Below, in pieces: positions 23,373 to 36,079 of a stretch of DNA of 52,863 bases. Each line of letters starts with the position of its first letter. The first letter of the stretch is position 1. Source of the stretch: Neoconidiobolus thromboides FSU 785 (lineage: Eukaryota > Entomophthoromycota > Entomophthoromycetes > Entomophthorales > Neoconidiobolaceae); assembly GCA_025603075.1 (NCBI GenBank), contig MU626397.1:1-52863 (forward strand), given 5' to 3'. The translations under genes were made by a program, and so were the position numbers. The notes under the pieces are model-generated. The model did not search any database. It saw only the letters and a list, made by a program, of their open reading frames with translations, and was not told the DNA's origin.

Positions 23373-25375
23373 ATCGAAATTAAACTATAATTAAAAAAAC
23401 AAAATAAAACTTTAATTTTTAATTCAATTTATTTATTTTATAGTTTGAAATTCAAGGAACAATTGGTAAGCTGGGTGCATAGGTATTTTAAAGTTGGTAA
23501 ATTTATTCTTTAATCAATTCATAGTTTTAAATAGTTGAATTAATCATTTGATGTAGAAATTCTACTTATTTCATCTATCTTCTTTAATTATTACTTAAAG
23601 AAACCCTTAATCGTTTCTTCTCTAAATTAGTTTCAATAAAAAAAAGGTTCATATTAGATTATTCTACATTATTTTATCTCACATATAAAATTTTATCTTA
23701 TAAGTAAACATTGTGAAAACATTATCATTTTTTGTTTTTTATAGTCTATTTTAGTAATTTATTAATTAATTTCAACTTATAATAAAATAATATAATAAAA
23801 TTAAATAATCATTTAATCATTTAATTACTAATAATTGTACTGTATCCCTTGACACCACTTAAGCCACATTAAAATAAAATGCTCAATTTAAATGGAAAAT
23901 ATACTAATTTATAGAATGTACTATTCTTAATCTCACGTTTTATTTGTTTATTTTAAATCATATATCAAAGCACGATTTATAACTTTAAGTTGGTATACTA
24001 TCTCAATGCTTTATCTTTACACCTTATTTACATCTCTGGTTACCTTATTTGATTCTATCACTTAGCTAGGTAATCAGAACTTACTTTGTCCATTTATTTT
24101 AATAAAGAAAATTATTGTATTAACAGATAAGTTTGTTTGCATACATATTTACACCTTAATTTAATTCTTTAGCTTTCATTTACCTCAAATTATTGTTTAT
24201 TTATTGAGCTATAAATATTGTACTAAATCAGCTTAGATTACTAACAACAGATTTGCCTATTTAATTGGCAACTATTGTAATCCAGGTATCCAAAAATCTG
24301 CATTAAGCTGAAAGGTTAATGTAAGAATTTGCGTAAAAGCAGAACAGAACAAATTGAAATGATTTAAATTCCTTAGTTTAACTTTAGTTTAAATTTAGTT
24401 CAAGTCAAACAATAAACAAAGTATTTTACTTAATAATGATATTGTATATTGAATATTAGACAGCAATAAGGGATAAGTGAGAAGATTATAAACAAAGGCT
24501 TATATCCATAAAAGTAATGGTAAAAAAATGATCAATAACTGATTTTAAGTTGATTTATAAAAATGATATTGTATACTAGAGTATCGAAATAAGTTATGAA
24601 ATATTTTAGATTAACCGAAAAACAATCTGGAACTTAGTCCAATTGGTGTGGAATTAAAGAACTAAATTTTCAGTAATTTGTCTAAAATAGAATTTAATAT
24701 AAAATTTTAAAAAATTTAACTAAGCAATGGCTTTTTTATAAACTATATCAGTAACTCATGTGTGAAAAAAATTTAAAAGCAAATTTATGTAAATTTTCAG
24801 CTTTAGAATTTTTAAATCGGTAATCTTTTAAATAAAAATAACTGTTGTTAAAAAATAAGTAAAGATAAAATTGGTATTTAGAATATTTTAACTAACACTT
24901 GTTAATAAATTTACAAGTACCAAAAAATCATTTAATTTACAATGATGTAAATTATTATAAAAAATAAAAAAGGAATAAAAATTAGTACGAAATACTATTT
25001 TCTTATCTTGATTATAAGGTTGTTTTTTGTGCACAGGAAATTAAATAATAGATTAGTTTGAGCCAAATGATATTTAAATCCTTGGTAGCAAAGCTTTAAA
25101 CAAATTCCACAAAGCGTTTGCTCTTTATTTCTTATATCATTATACATATTATGTAATATCCTTTTTTTAAAATCGTAGAGTTTTCAATTTTAATAACATT
25201 GTGTTACGAGTTTATCAGCTATTTTTTTAAACCAGCAATACTAAATACACTAATCTCTTAAATTTGAAGTATTAGCAAAGCAGTCAATAATTCCTTATCT
25301 TCATTTTTATAGATACTTAAAATGATTTAAAGTGACTTCTAGTGACGAGTATGGAATGTGCTGTGTTTAGCAGGT
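23373..25375. other. Gene-poor AT-rich region
   Basis: About 2 kb upstream of the 7TM receptor without recognisable coding sequence, RNA motif or MITE. Confidence 0.5.
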
Positions 25376-25810
25376 TTTTCATTTCAGAACTCTTTGGAGA
25401 GCTGCTTTTTTTGCAGTTGGATGATATTTATTCATTTCATCTTTAATGATCCTATTATCTATTAATATATCGAGATCAGGATTTTTATATCTATCATTTT
25501 CTGGACATTATTTAGTAATTAAATGATATGTTTTTAGCCTATATTACTGGGTTTTAAACACTTAGTTAACTATAAACTATGAATTGTAGATTCAGGTAGT
25601 TTTACAAACAGACTCTATTAAAGCGCCAAAATAAACATACAATATTGGGGTGCAGTAGTCATATATACATAAATCAATTGGGTGTGGTTTTATGTTGCTG
25701 ATTAAATTACAGTTTTTTGTCACTTTGTCATCATCAGCCTTTCCTCCACTAGTAATAGTTCTCAAGCTTAAATACAATAACGTTGCAACAGTAGGAGATT
25801 TTATCTATTG
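25376..25810 (-). pseudogene. Unrecognised coding remnant
   Basis: A minus-strand stretch reads about 70 codons open down to 25592 with balanced composition (ITSGGKADDDKVTKNCNL, then IKPHPIDLCIYDYCTP). After stops, a second open piece ends in KKAALQRVLK near 25376. Cysteine spacing and charged content look like former protein, probably secreted, but no family was recognised. Could be chance open sequence. Confidence 0.25.
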
Positions 25811-25844
25811 TTAATTGTGGTATATTATTCCATAATCTACTATA

Positions 25845-25946
25845 TATGGGTTTTTTTTTGGATTCATTACTTTTTCCATCTTTTGAGCACTATTTGAGCG
25901 GAAAAATTGTTAGTAAAATCCTTAAATCCTTAAATACATCCCCATA
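25845..25946 (-). mobile_element. Hairpin MITE (reverse)
   Basis: Starts TATGGGTTTT, ends ACATCCCCATA. Contains a local duplication of CTTAAATC near its right end. Confidence 0.88.
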
Positions 25947-26321
25947 TCCCTTTATATTTCCAAGTTATTTAATGTTATTGTTACAATTCTTATACCTTTA
26001 TTTCCAATTTGTTGTTAACTTGTGCTTTATAGTTGATTCTCATGTTATTTGTTAGTAAAAAACCAATGTATTATAATTTTAAGGTTTTGGGTATTAAATT
26101 ATATAAAAATTATATCCTATTGTTGTTTATTGGTATATATCCTCAGTAATATTTAACTCATAAAAAATTGATTTTATTTTGTTCTTAGTTAAATGCTCTA
26201 CTTTAATTTGATCATGTTTTATAAATCCAATTTAAAAAAAGTATATGCTACTAATAGTTTTTTTATAACTTGCTATAGTACAATATAATAGTTACTAAAT
26301 TATAAGCGTTCAATATTAAAA

Positions 26322-28459
26322 TCATATTAAATAAAACTTAAAATGGGTATATATTAACCAGTTTATTGTACTAGCATCCTCAACCAAATCATCAGTACGA
26401 TATAAACAGCGATCAGGTTCTCTTGTTAAAAAATCCAATATGATAGGTTTTCCATTTTCATCTGGTAAATAAGGGTATACTTGTTTAAGTGTGACTTTAA
26501 AATTTGTTTGAACTGGGAATGCTTTAGGTACAAAAGATGGTCTTGAAGCAAACTTAACATTTGTATAATATGAGTAAATTCGACAAAATTTAATGTTATT
26601 GATTGGATCAGCAGTAGATTTATATAAGTTCAAATACCTGCTAGTTCTTTTAATTCATTTAAAAATAAGCTACAAATTGAATAACAAATTAAATTAGATA
26701 GTATTAGAACATTTTCTAATTCAAACGGAATCTCATCATTGTTGCTATTAAATATTAACATAAAATCTTCAGAACCGCAATCATTAAAAAAAAAGTTAGC
26801 ATGTCTGTCTTCTAAATCGCTTTTGACACTGGTTTTAGGTAGCAGCTGAAAAACATCTTTATATTGAGTCCTGTCGGTCTTGTAGTCGTCAGATAGATTG
26901 TATCCACATCATATGTAGTTAGTTTGTCATTAAACGCCATTGGGGGTAATCAGCAGGTCTAGATACATATCAGGCCTAAACGACTCGATTTCTTTATCCA
27001 ATATGTATTTTATAGTAGAACAGCCATGGCATACTGTACTGTCACCGTTGATATCAATACCAATAATCAGTTTTTTGAAACTATATTGCTTAAATAGCTT
27101 AAATCCTCTCATGATTTCCTTTTTAAATCCAAGGCTATTGTTTGCCAAATCGAAATCTTGTATTACAAAAACGTCAATATCTTTATTGAAAATATAGAAA
27201 CTAGAAAATCTCTAACTAATGATAGATTATTGACTTTAGTTTTTGGTAATTCAAATGATTCTTTCACTTCATCGCTAATATCTATATGGGAATATATTTT
27301 TTGTTTAAGAACTTTACTAATAATCTTTCCACTCAAATAGTGCTTAAAAAATAGGAAAAGTGATAAGCTCAAAAATAGCATCCTCCTATCCTTTTCAACA
27401 TTTTTTTAGTTCATTTGATATAGCTTTGACCATTTTGGATTTACTTTTTTCAACTTTCAACATTTTTTCTACTGTTTCTTTGCTTATATTTTGACTGGAT
27501 GCAATAAGTGCTGTTCTATAGTTTACTTTGGGTGCGAGTATTTTTGATAGTAATCTCTATTATCTTTAAACTTTTTACTACCAAATAAGGAAATATGTAG
27601 AGCTTTTATAACCTCTTTTCTCCCTTTTATGTTTATTTCAAATATAACTTTGTTTCTAGAAGGTAGAATAATTGTCTGTAAAAAGGTGCTTTTTATTTTA
27701 CTTATAATTCCTTTTGACAACAAATCGCAATATAAGTCCACATTTACTCTTAAAAGTATATTACGAGAAACATAATTTATAGCGCCAGCATTCTTTTCAA
27801 TTGGGAGTATCAAATCCATACCATCTATTTTTTGAACATCAGCTCTATCAAATTCCTTAATGCCAATTCTTAAACTTTCCCAGTTTTTAACTTGGAATTC
27901 TTCAAAACGATAGCCGCCTTTAACTAACAAGTTATTATCTTGTTCAATAGTATTAAGTAGGAAAGGTGATATAAAGTAAAAGACCAATAGTACTTAGAAA
28001 TACAGAAAGCGTACCCATCTATTAACTTATTAAATATTTTGAAGACATTTGTTTGGAGTACCATATCTATAGTACACTTTTTCTCTCTTAACAATCCTAA
28101 AGTTACTCAAATATCCAAAACTTAACCTTTGATCTTAAGATTAAAAGGAAAGCTATTCTACCCCTCTAAGGCCTACTTATATGAACATACTTTCGCTTTT
28201 TTGTCGATTCCACCACATTAATTACTTACAGTACCTAGACTCTCTGGTTTACCATTAGAAATTTGCTCTAAAAAGGATTGTTGGCCGTTTTCTTGAGAAT
28301 CACGCTTTTTATATTCCTTCTTTACTTTAAGCTTTGTTTTGGTTGAGTTACTGGCACCATTTGAAATTTTTTGGGGGTAAGCTTGATTGCTTTACGAGTA
28401 GGAGTCTCATTAATTAATAAACAGGATCCTAAAACAAATAGTAAATAGTTAAGATTTAT
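26322..28459 (-). pseudogene. Second decayed S41-like peptidase gene, with its own MITE
   Basis: Paralogue of the pseudogene at 13724-16015, in opposite orientation. Its signal-peptide region (LNYLLFVLGSCLLINETPT) is clear, but the start codon position reads ATA (28457-28459), so initiation is lost. The longest open piece (27523-27987) covers IGIKEFDRADVQKIDGMDL. Another near 26930-27148 has LIIGIDINGDSTVCHGCS, the decayed NGGG strand. Near 26650-26720 ICYSICSLFLNELKELAG matches the C-x-S-x-C nucleophile loop of fungal S41 proteins. The C-terminal block VPKAFPVQTNFKVTLKQVYP is uninterrupted, unlike in the other copy. A MITE lies at 27285-27388. Several stops and shifts separate the pieces. 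Confidence 0.65.
27285..27388 (+). mobile_element. Hairpin MITE (forward) inside the second S41-like pseudogene
   Basis: Starts TATGGGAATA, ends CATCCTCCTA. Inserted next to the codons for DISDEVKESFELP, a different place from the insertion in the other paralogue, so the two insertions are independent. Confidence 0.85.
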
Positions 28460-29116
28460 TATTTTAATATTAATCAAAAATTGAATAACAATAAGTAGAC
28501 TAATTTTTTAACTCCTTTTATGATATTTTATTTTTATTACGTGGCTTTCGTTTTTCACTTTTGTTTCAATATAGTATCAAATGGTTACCGTTGGATTTTT
28601 TTATTGTTATTACAGCTTTTAGTAAAAAACATGTTATATTAACGATGATTAATTTAACATGACTATAGTTGTCTATATGAATCGCAGCAATTATCAAATT
28701 CAAAATACATATGTAGTATCTTAGTATAACTCAAGCTATTCTATAGTAAACTCAGTATATCATATAACTTAAACAATTAATTAAACCAGGAATTTATTAC
28801 TATAAATCCATTATAAAATTAGAGATACAATACAACAGTTTAATATTTGGAATCAAGGTTATTAACTATTTTAATTGTCAAAGTGATTACATGATTGCGT
28901 ACAGAGTAACACAGCAGCATATTAAATATCATGTTTTACTTTAAATGTTAAACAAGAATTATTGCATAATGTATATAATAAGTCCCACTATCATATTAAA
29001 TCGTTGTTTTATATTAGTATTTAAAACAGTGTCATTATAAGTTAAGTTTATAGCCACCTTTTTTTAGAACGAGAGTATAATAAACAATGCTAGAATATAA
29101 CAAACACTAATAACAA

Positions 29117-29220
29117 TACGGGAATGTATTTTTGTATTTAAGGATTTTACTAATAATCTTTCTACTCAAATAGTGCTTAAAAGATGGAAAAAGTAATGAA
29201 TCCAAAAAAACATCCCCCTA
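29117..29220 (+). mobile_element. Hairpin MITE (forward)
   Basis: Starts TACGGGAATG, ends ACATCCCCCTA. Core CTACTCAAATAGTGCTTAAA. Confidence 0.88.
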
Positions 29221-30212
29221 TTTGTAGCTAAAACTATTTAAACATTTTCTATAACTTGAAAGATGTCAGATAAATATAATTAAAACTTCATAAATACGTT
29301 TATTGTTAAACGATCATTACTTTATGTGTATTTAGCTGCCTTGCTATTAAATTATAATTCAATGGATTTTAGAAAAACAAATAACCGTAGCCTATATTCA
29401 AGTAAAGAGAGCTAAAGCAGGTTATAAGAAATTGAAATAAACAGGAAGGTTGTAATTTAATTAATTAAAGTAGTTGAAAGCAATAAACACGCCTAAATAG
29501 GTACTAAAATGATATAGTAGTCTTTTTTGAATAGCTTTAATAGAATATACTAAAAAAGTAAAGTCCCAACATAGTGGATGGTTAAGCGATAATGAAAGAA
29601 TAATTTGATACCAAATTTTTTTGGTATAGATAATAGCAGTTTATATTTATACTGTGGTTGATTTAAATTAAAGCTTTTTTAAATTTGAAACATCCGATCG
29701 TTGTTAATTTTCAATAATCAATATTATCATTATACCGGGATTTGGTATTCTTTAAAAAAGGGACAGTCAAAGTTCATGAAAGTCACGGTAAACATAAACA
29801 GTCTATAAAAAGCGAAGTATCTATTTATCTAGGAATTTTACCCACCCATAAACTTTCGCCAATTTTTATCTCATATTCTTTGTTTACTATTAGTAATTTA
29901 TTTTGATATTCTTAAATTGATAGAGTTTGGTTTCAGTGGCACTTTAGGTAAACTAAGTTATTGTAAAGGATCCAGAACTCACAGTTCTAGCATAAGCTGT
30001 TAGCCAATAATGAAAAAATAAACCGTATTTTTTTACTAATAAATTTAAAAAAAGGGTGGTCTGTATTTAATTAATAAAGGTCATCATTAGAATTAAAGTC
30101 ATTTGGTATTAATTATAAGAATAACGAGTTATTTTAAGGAACATAATTTTTACTACAGTCATAAATCTTGTTAAATTTAATAAAAGATGACCAAATTAAA
30201 TACGTTGAATAT

Positions 30213-30222
30213 TATATATAAA
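30213..30222 (+). promoter_or_regulatory. Candidate TATA box of 7TM receptor 2
   Basis: TATATATAAA about 70 bp before the start codon, leaving room for a short leader. Confidence 0.4.
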
Positions 30223-30291
30223 CAAAGAAGGCTCTTTTAGCTTTTTTTCATTTTTTATAACTTTAATCTGTAATAATACATTCGAAATAAA

Positions 30292-31308
30292 ATGGCAGAC
30301 TTAGGAATAAGTTTATCTATAGACATAATCATGTTTTTGTTATCCTTTGTAGCATTGGGATGTAGTGGATTAGTATTTTATATTAGTATTTTTAGAAATG
30401 GTATGAGAGGAGCTGACTTCTTACCAATAATTATAATGTGTACATTAGATAGTTTTATGGGAATTTCGTGGATTGTTTTTGATTTTATGAAATGGATATC
30501 AAATTATGAGATAATAAAAGACGAGAACATTGCTTGTCAAATTCAAGCTGTCATTTCATTAGGAGTTTTGGAAGCTTCAATAGACTGTGCTACTATCTTA
30601 GCTATTTTAAGATTTGTAGTTATTGTTTTCCAAATTAAAATTAACAAGAAGTATTTCAATATCATAACTGTTGTTATGGTGTCGTTATCATTATCTTTAG
30701 CAATAACATCAGGGTCTTATAAATCAGGGAGATTAATGCCAACTAATAGTTATTGTGAATTAATAACATTGGAGAAAATACCGTTTAACACATTTTATAG
30801 TAAATGGTTATTAGTAAGAATCTTACTACTACCCTCTATTATCATACTGTGCTATAGTGGAATATTAATCAAGTACATTAATATATATAGAAATTTAAAA
30901 TATATAAAATTTGACATTCCCATGGACCAAACTCGATCAAGCAACAGTATAAGCGACGCTCGACTATATGTTGAATCAATGGATAGTGTACGACGAAGCA
31001 TTATATACTTATTTATAGGTAAGACAGCATTTTGTTATAAAATTGGAACTTATAAATTAATGTTAATTTTAGGTATAATAGCGTATGCCTTAGTATTTGC
31101 GCCAAGTTATGTAACAAATGTGGTGCAGGAAATAACCCAAGCAGATAATCGTGAAATCTGGGTCGATGCTATTGTTATACTATCAATCATGTCTATTATT
31201 TTGATCAACCCAGTTTTTGCTCTTTTAGTACACGACGAAACCAAAGTTGAAATGCACCGTATTTTTGATAGCTGGAAGCTACCTTCTAAAGCTAATTTAT
31301 TTGAGTGA
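30292..31308 (+). CDS. Seven-transmembrane receptor (family-A GPCR-like), paralogue 2
   Basis: Exons 30292-31018 and 31073-31308 give 320 residues. The intron position matches paralogue 1 exactly (after ...FIG / ALAIG). The protein is nearly identical to paralogue 1 through the first three helices (for example FYISIFRNGMRGADFLPIII, SNYEIIKDENIACQIQAVIS), more divergent in the third inner loop (FDIPMDQTRSSNSISD versus VDQNFDNANNTKS), and similar again to LLVHDETKVEMHRIF. The 54-bp intron is a multiple of three with no stop, so an unspliced message would encode 338 residues with 18 extra before helix 6. Splicing is preferred because the paralogue intron cannot be read through. Confidence 0.75.
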   Translation: MADLGISLSIDIIMFLLSFVALGCSGLVFYISIFRNGMRGADFLPIIIMCTLDSFMGISWIVFDFMKWISNYEIIKDENIACQIQAVISLGVLEASIDCATILAILRFVVIVFQIKINKKYFNIITVVMVSLSLSLAITSGSYKSGRLMPTNSYCELITLEKIPFNTFYSKWLLVRILLLPSIIILCYSGILIKYINIYRNLKYIKFDIPMDQTRSSNSISDARLYVESMDSVRRSIIYLFIGKTAFCYKIGTYKLMLILGIIAYALVFAPSYVTNVVQEITQADNREIWVDAIVILSIMSIILINPVFALLVHDETKVEMHRIFDSWKLPSKANLFE

Positions 31309-34259
31309 TTATATTTATATGAATATAAGATTAGACGAGCATACTTTGATGTATTATTTATTGTATATTGGGTAGCATAAAAAATAATTTAACATATTCA
31401 CCAAAAAAAAATTTATAACAGTTCATGATAGATATTTAAAAATTCGAATTAACTTTATCCTGGACTAATTAATAAAATTTAATATTTGAGTTTAATATTT
31501 ATTCTTTCATATTCTTTTACAATGCCACTATTTACCAATTTGCTTTATTATTATTGCTTAATAGATTCTCATTTCAAAGAATAAAGCGTTACTTTATAAC
31601 TTAGTTATCAACCTTATCTTTTTGTGTATTTTTTATGAGGTTTTATACATTCCAGCATATAAACAAGTTTTTGCATAAACGGTTTTCTGTGAAATTCTTT
31701 TCGTTAAACCCATTACCTTTCTAGTTAGAAATTTGGCCTTTGTGTGCAATTTGTCCATCTTTAAAGGTGCTGGTTCACTTATTTCGCACTATGGCTAAAA
31801 ACCGTTATCTATATAGATTATTAATTGGTTATCTTGCTTCAATTTGTCTTTTTACTATATCCATATAGCTATATGACTACTACTCAAATAAAGTAATAGC
31901 TTTATGTATCATTAAGTAAGAAGATAATTTGGATATTAGAAAAAAATTTAAAACTCAGTAAAAATAAAAAAATAAAATTTACAGTGATTTATGTTTAACT
32001 GTAAAATCCATATAGGAGTGCTCCATTCTAGTTTTATTAATTTTGTCGCTTTTCTGTAGCGTAAAATAAAAAACAATGAAATGAGGTTATTTTTTTTAGT
32101 TTCGCTATTTTCCGTTTTTTAAGCGCCATTTGAGTGAAAAGAGTGTAGTAAAATTCTTAAACAAAAAAACATATCCCCAAATATTGAAACTGAAATATGG
32201 ATAGACAGCTACTTTATATAATTACAGCACTAAGTCAGATTAGAGTTTCAAAATAAGTAACAATCTTATTGGATGAATTGAAGACTTCTGAAAGGTGTTT
32301 AAATTTTGACAAAACCATATTAATAGTTTAAAATTTGAACAGTTTATCTAATAATTATTGATAAATTTGCACATAAAATAATTAAGAGTTTAAGCAAAAC
32401 TCTTCCATGGTTTTAATTAATGTCAATTTTATATATTACAATTTTAGCTTACATTTCCAATTATACAAAGCATATTTTTTTAAAAATTACTATATAAAAA
32501 TTAAACAATATATCTATCAAAATAAACTTTGCTTTGAATCATTTATCCTGGCATTTGTATGATATAGACCCTCTATGCTATTGTCTTTATAATATTAGTA
32601 GTTTAATTTAACATTACTTCAAAGTTTTAGTGTAAAAATTAAAAATTCACAATATTATAGCTATAAGCCACTTTCAAAATTAAAATAGTATTTAAGGTTA
32701 ATCGTAAACATCCGCTTTGGTAATAAAAGCAATAAAAAACCAAGAACCTCTTTTCACTTAATATACTTAATATACTTAATATATCTTCTCTTGTCATTTA
32801 TTATCGTTTCAGGTTTATACCACAAATATATCTTATAAAAGAAATTTTGACTTTCAAAATATACCAAATCCCAAATCCCCAATTTAAAAAATAAGGATTT
32901 AAAAGTTTATATAAACTTTATGCTCAAAATTGACAAATGAATTGTTTATTTAAATGATATAGTAGTATATAGCTCATTATTTTATGATAAGACAATACTT
33001 TTAGTTTACAAGCTATAAGGCGATCAATATTGAGTAGTTTAGCGCTAAAAGTAAAACAAACAATTCAGTTTTATTAATAAATTAGTTTTCATTTCTACAT
33101 TATAGCCTATAACCACCAAATTTAGGCTACTTTATAAATGGTTACTATGATCTTATTAAAACTTGAATTCTTTTACAACCTCTAAATTTGGTAGTTTACT
33201 TTCTCTCCCTTGTTTTCTAAATTCAAAGCAAGTTTAGCGTAAAAACTCGAGTTGTAAAGTTGTAATTAGGCAATAAAAGCTGCTAGAATTATAGTGGTGG
33301 AAAAAGTTCTAGTTTCGATATATTGAATGCAAGGTTATAGCTACAAGCTAATGATGTTGAAGATGTATTAAGTAGGTTTTTTTTGTCATTTTATTATGAT
33401 AAGCTAGGTTCGAGTTAAATCTATGTAACAAATATTGCTAAAAACTTAAAAAGAATGATTCAAAATAAACACTTAACTTTTATTTCTTGATTCTTTTTAT
33501 AAGGTTTTAATAGATAAGAAAAAAGTAAATTACCATATTTGGTTAGATGGATCTGAGGTTATTTTATCCCTGACTTAAATTTTATACTGAATATTGTGAG
33601 ATTTCTTATTCAACATTATTATAAAACATAACTTTCATTATGAGTAATTTTATATATGTTATGTTTTGAAGCTATGAATATAGAAAAAAAACTATTATTT
33701 TAAATGACGTAAATTTATTTTACAAATGGGCGATAATAAATCTTAACTCATTTTTTTGGTGTGGAAAAAAATGAAATTATTAAATCAATCAAAAATAAAG
33801 TTTGAAAAAACTGCATCCCTTATTGCCTTGCATAGTTTTATAATTTAATAAATGACAAAGGAAAAATGATAATAAATTTGTACATTTTTTTCGATTTTAT
33901 TAAATAAGTTAAGAATACTGTAAAAGCCACCCTAAATGTTTTTGATAAATTTAGAAATTGATGGTTTAGCTAAAAGTGAAACTTTACAATTAAATTCAAA
34001 ATTCTATCAAGTGACACGAATAAACCCGATTAATAACAATGTTTAAATGCAATCTATGGAACCAGATGATAAGGGATTGCATGCCTCAAAAAATACATTT
34101 TATTGGTGGGTTATTGGGGAGGTGGTACCTGAACTTCGTTGGGGTGGCGGAGTTCTTATTTAGTATTTTTACTTTTAATGTTTTAAAGTATGGTATATAT
34201 AGCCTTTGAAGTAGAACACTGAATTATAAAAAAATAACAAACATTAACAATTACTAGCT
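31309..34259. other. Long gene-poor region
   Basis: Nearly 3 kb with one reverse MITE (about 32079-32181) and no recognised gene. The last 130 bp before GSH1 are unusually G-rich on the plus strand (GGGGAGGTGG, GGGGTGGCGG), probably the GSH1 promoter. Confidence 0.5.
32079..32181 (-). mobile_element. Hairpin MITE (reverse), diverged
   Basis: Starts near AATGAGGTTA and ends CATATCCCCAAA. Interior TTTTTTAAGCGCCATTTGAG and TAGTAAAATTCTTAAAC identify it. Outer TA lost on both sides. Confidence 0.75.
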
Positions 34260-36079
34260 ATGGGATTACTGACAACAGGTGTACCATTAGAGTGGGATGA
34301 GATCGTTCCATATTCTAAATTAATCAAAGAGAGAGGAATTCAGCAGTTTATTTCTTTATACAAGCGTAATAGCAGCCGTAAGAATGATGTTTTAACTTGG
34401 GGAGATGAGATTGAATATTTTGTTGTCAAAATGAATCATTTTAAAAAGCAAGCTTATTTATCTACCATTTCCCACGAATTGTTGCCTGTCCTACAACAAG
34501 AGGAAGAAGAAGGGCTAAAAAGTGGAAGGTAGCTTTATTTTAATTTACTTCATTTAATATTCTAATTTAATTTAGTAATTTTGATACTTGTTGGAGATCC
34601 GAATTCGCTAAATTTATGCTGGAGGGCACTCCAGGAGGACCATATTCTGGCCAACTTAATGGTTTATTGCAAGTTGAAAAAAACATGAGAACTCGTAGAA
34701 TTCGAGTACTTAGTGAACTTGAAGAAAATCAAACCGTCTTAACCGTTTCCAACTTCTTTTCATTAGGGAGTGATAATGTGAAGCATTTAGATATTGATAG
34801 CAGTTTGGATAACAACGTGTACACTCAAAGCAGCTATTTACCTGATAAAATGATTCACCCTCACCCAAGGTATGCTAGCTTATCCAAGAACTTAAGATTG
34901 AGAAAAGGTAGTAAAGCAACATTCCAATTACCTATTTACAGAGATATAAATACTCCAAAAGCTTTATTATTTTCACAAGATCAATCTGCTTTAGAGTTAG
35001 ATACCGTTGGGTTCGCCGCTTCTTGCTGCTGTCTTCAGGTTACTTTCCAACTTCCTAGTTTTGAAGCCGCTACCTTTGCTTATGATGCTTTTATTCCAAT
35101 TGCTCCTATCTTTTTAGCTTTAACTGCTAACACCCCAATGATGAAAGGATACCTTGCCAATATGGACACTCGATTCAATTATTTAAAAAATTTAATTGAC
35201 TGCCGAAGATCGGATGAGCAAGATCAAAAATCAAGATATGACTCATGTTCTTTATATATTGGAGAGAATTCATATTTTAACCAACAATTTAATGACATTA
35301 ATTTACAGCAAGACTCAGAACTAAAAGAAACTCTTCAAAAGGCTAAAATTCCAGAGAATGTAAGCCACCATTTAGCTACAATATTCAACAATGATCCTTT
35401 AATCATATTTGAAGAAAACATAACTGAGTTTGATCCAACAGATAATAGTCACTTTGAAAACATTCAATCCACTGTATGGCAAACCGTACGTTTCAAGCCA
35501 CCTACTCCAGATGCTAAAATAGGCTGGAGAGTCGAATTCCGTCCAATGGAAGTCCAGTTAACTGATTTTGAAAACGCTGCTTTTGCTGTGTTTATTAATC
35601 TATTGCTTCGTGCCATTTTAAAATTCAGGCCTAACTTTTATATGCCTATCTCTAAGGTAGATGAAAATATAGATCTAGCCTGTAAAAGAGATGCTATTAA
35701 AACTGAAGTGTTTATGTTCCCTAACAATAATGGGAAGCTTGCTAAGTTTAATATTAATAGAATCATGAATGGCGGCAATAACATCGAAGGGTTGATTCCA
35801 TTAGTACAAAGGTATTTAAAAGAGGAAGACATTGAAATGAGTCTAAATACTAAGTTACAATCATATATCAACTTCATTAGCGATAGATCCAAAGGAAAGC
35901 TTATGAGTGGGGCTAATTTCCTAAGACAGATGGTATTGAATCATCCAGATTATTTAAAAGATTCCAAATTAAACGATACTATCAATTATGATCTTATTCA
36001 AATGATCGATAAATTAGGAAAAGGATATTACAACCTTGCCCCTCAACTATTAGGAAAGTACCACAAAGCTTCCAACTAA
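34260..36079 (+). CDS. GSH1: Glutamate-cysteine ligase catalytic subunit
   Basis: Exons 34260-34528 and 34576-36079 with a 47-bp intron give 590 residues, slightly shorter than human GCLC. It joins glutamate and cysteine using ATP, the first and limiting step of glutathione synthesis in the cytosol. Seen: start MGLLTTGVPLEWDEIVPY, TWGDEIEYFVVK (metal-binding acidic motif), WRSEFAKFMLEGTPGGPYSG, EENQTVLT, HPRYASLSKNLRLRKGSKA, CCCLQVTFQ, DHFENIQST-like SHFENIQSTVWQTVRFKPP, and IGWRVEFRPMEVQLTDFENAA. All core motifs of the eukaryotic GCL family are kept. Not adjacent to other glutathione genes. Confidence 0.97.

Larger units (their letters stand above)
28460..30291. other. Gene-free region upstream of the second 7TM receptor
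   Basis: Contains one forward MITE (29117-29220) and the receptor promoter. No coding sequence recognised. Confidence 0.5.

Noticed and set aside
31019-31072. Reading the second 7TM receptor as one uninterrupted 338-residue frame
   Set aside because: The paralogue has an intron at exactly this position, and GT-AG ends plus frame are conserved; kept as intron, with retention noted as a possibility.
13724-31308. Large inverted duplication linking the S41-like and 7TM paralogue pairs
   Set aside because: Orders are S41(+)...7TM(-) and S41(-), 7TM(+); an inverted block would place the receptor before the peptidase. The pairs therefore arose by separate events or later rearrangement.
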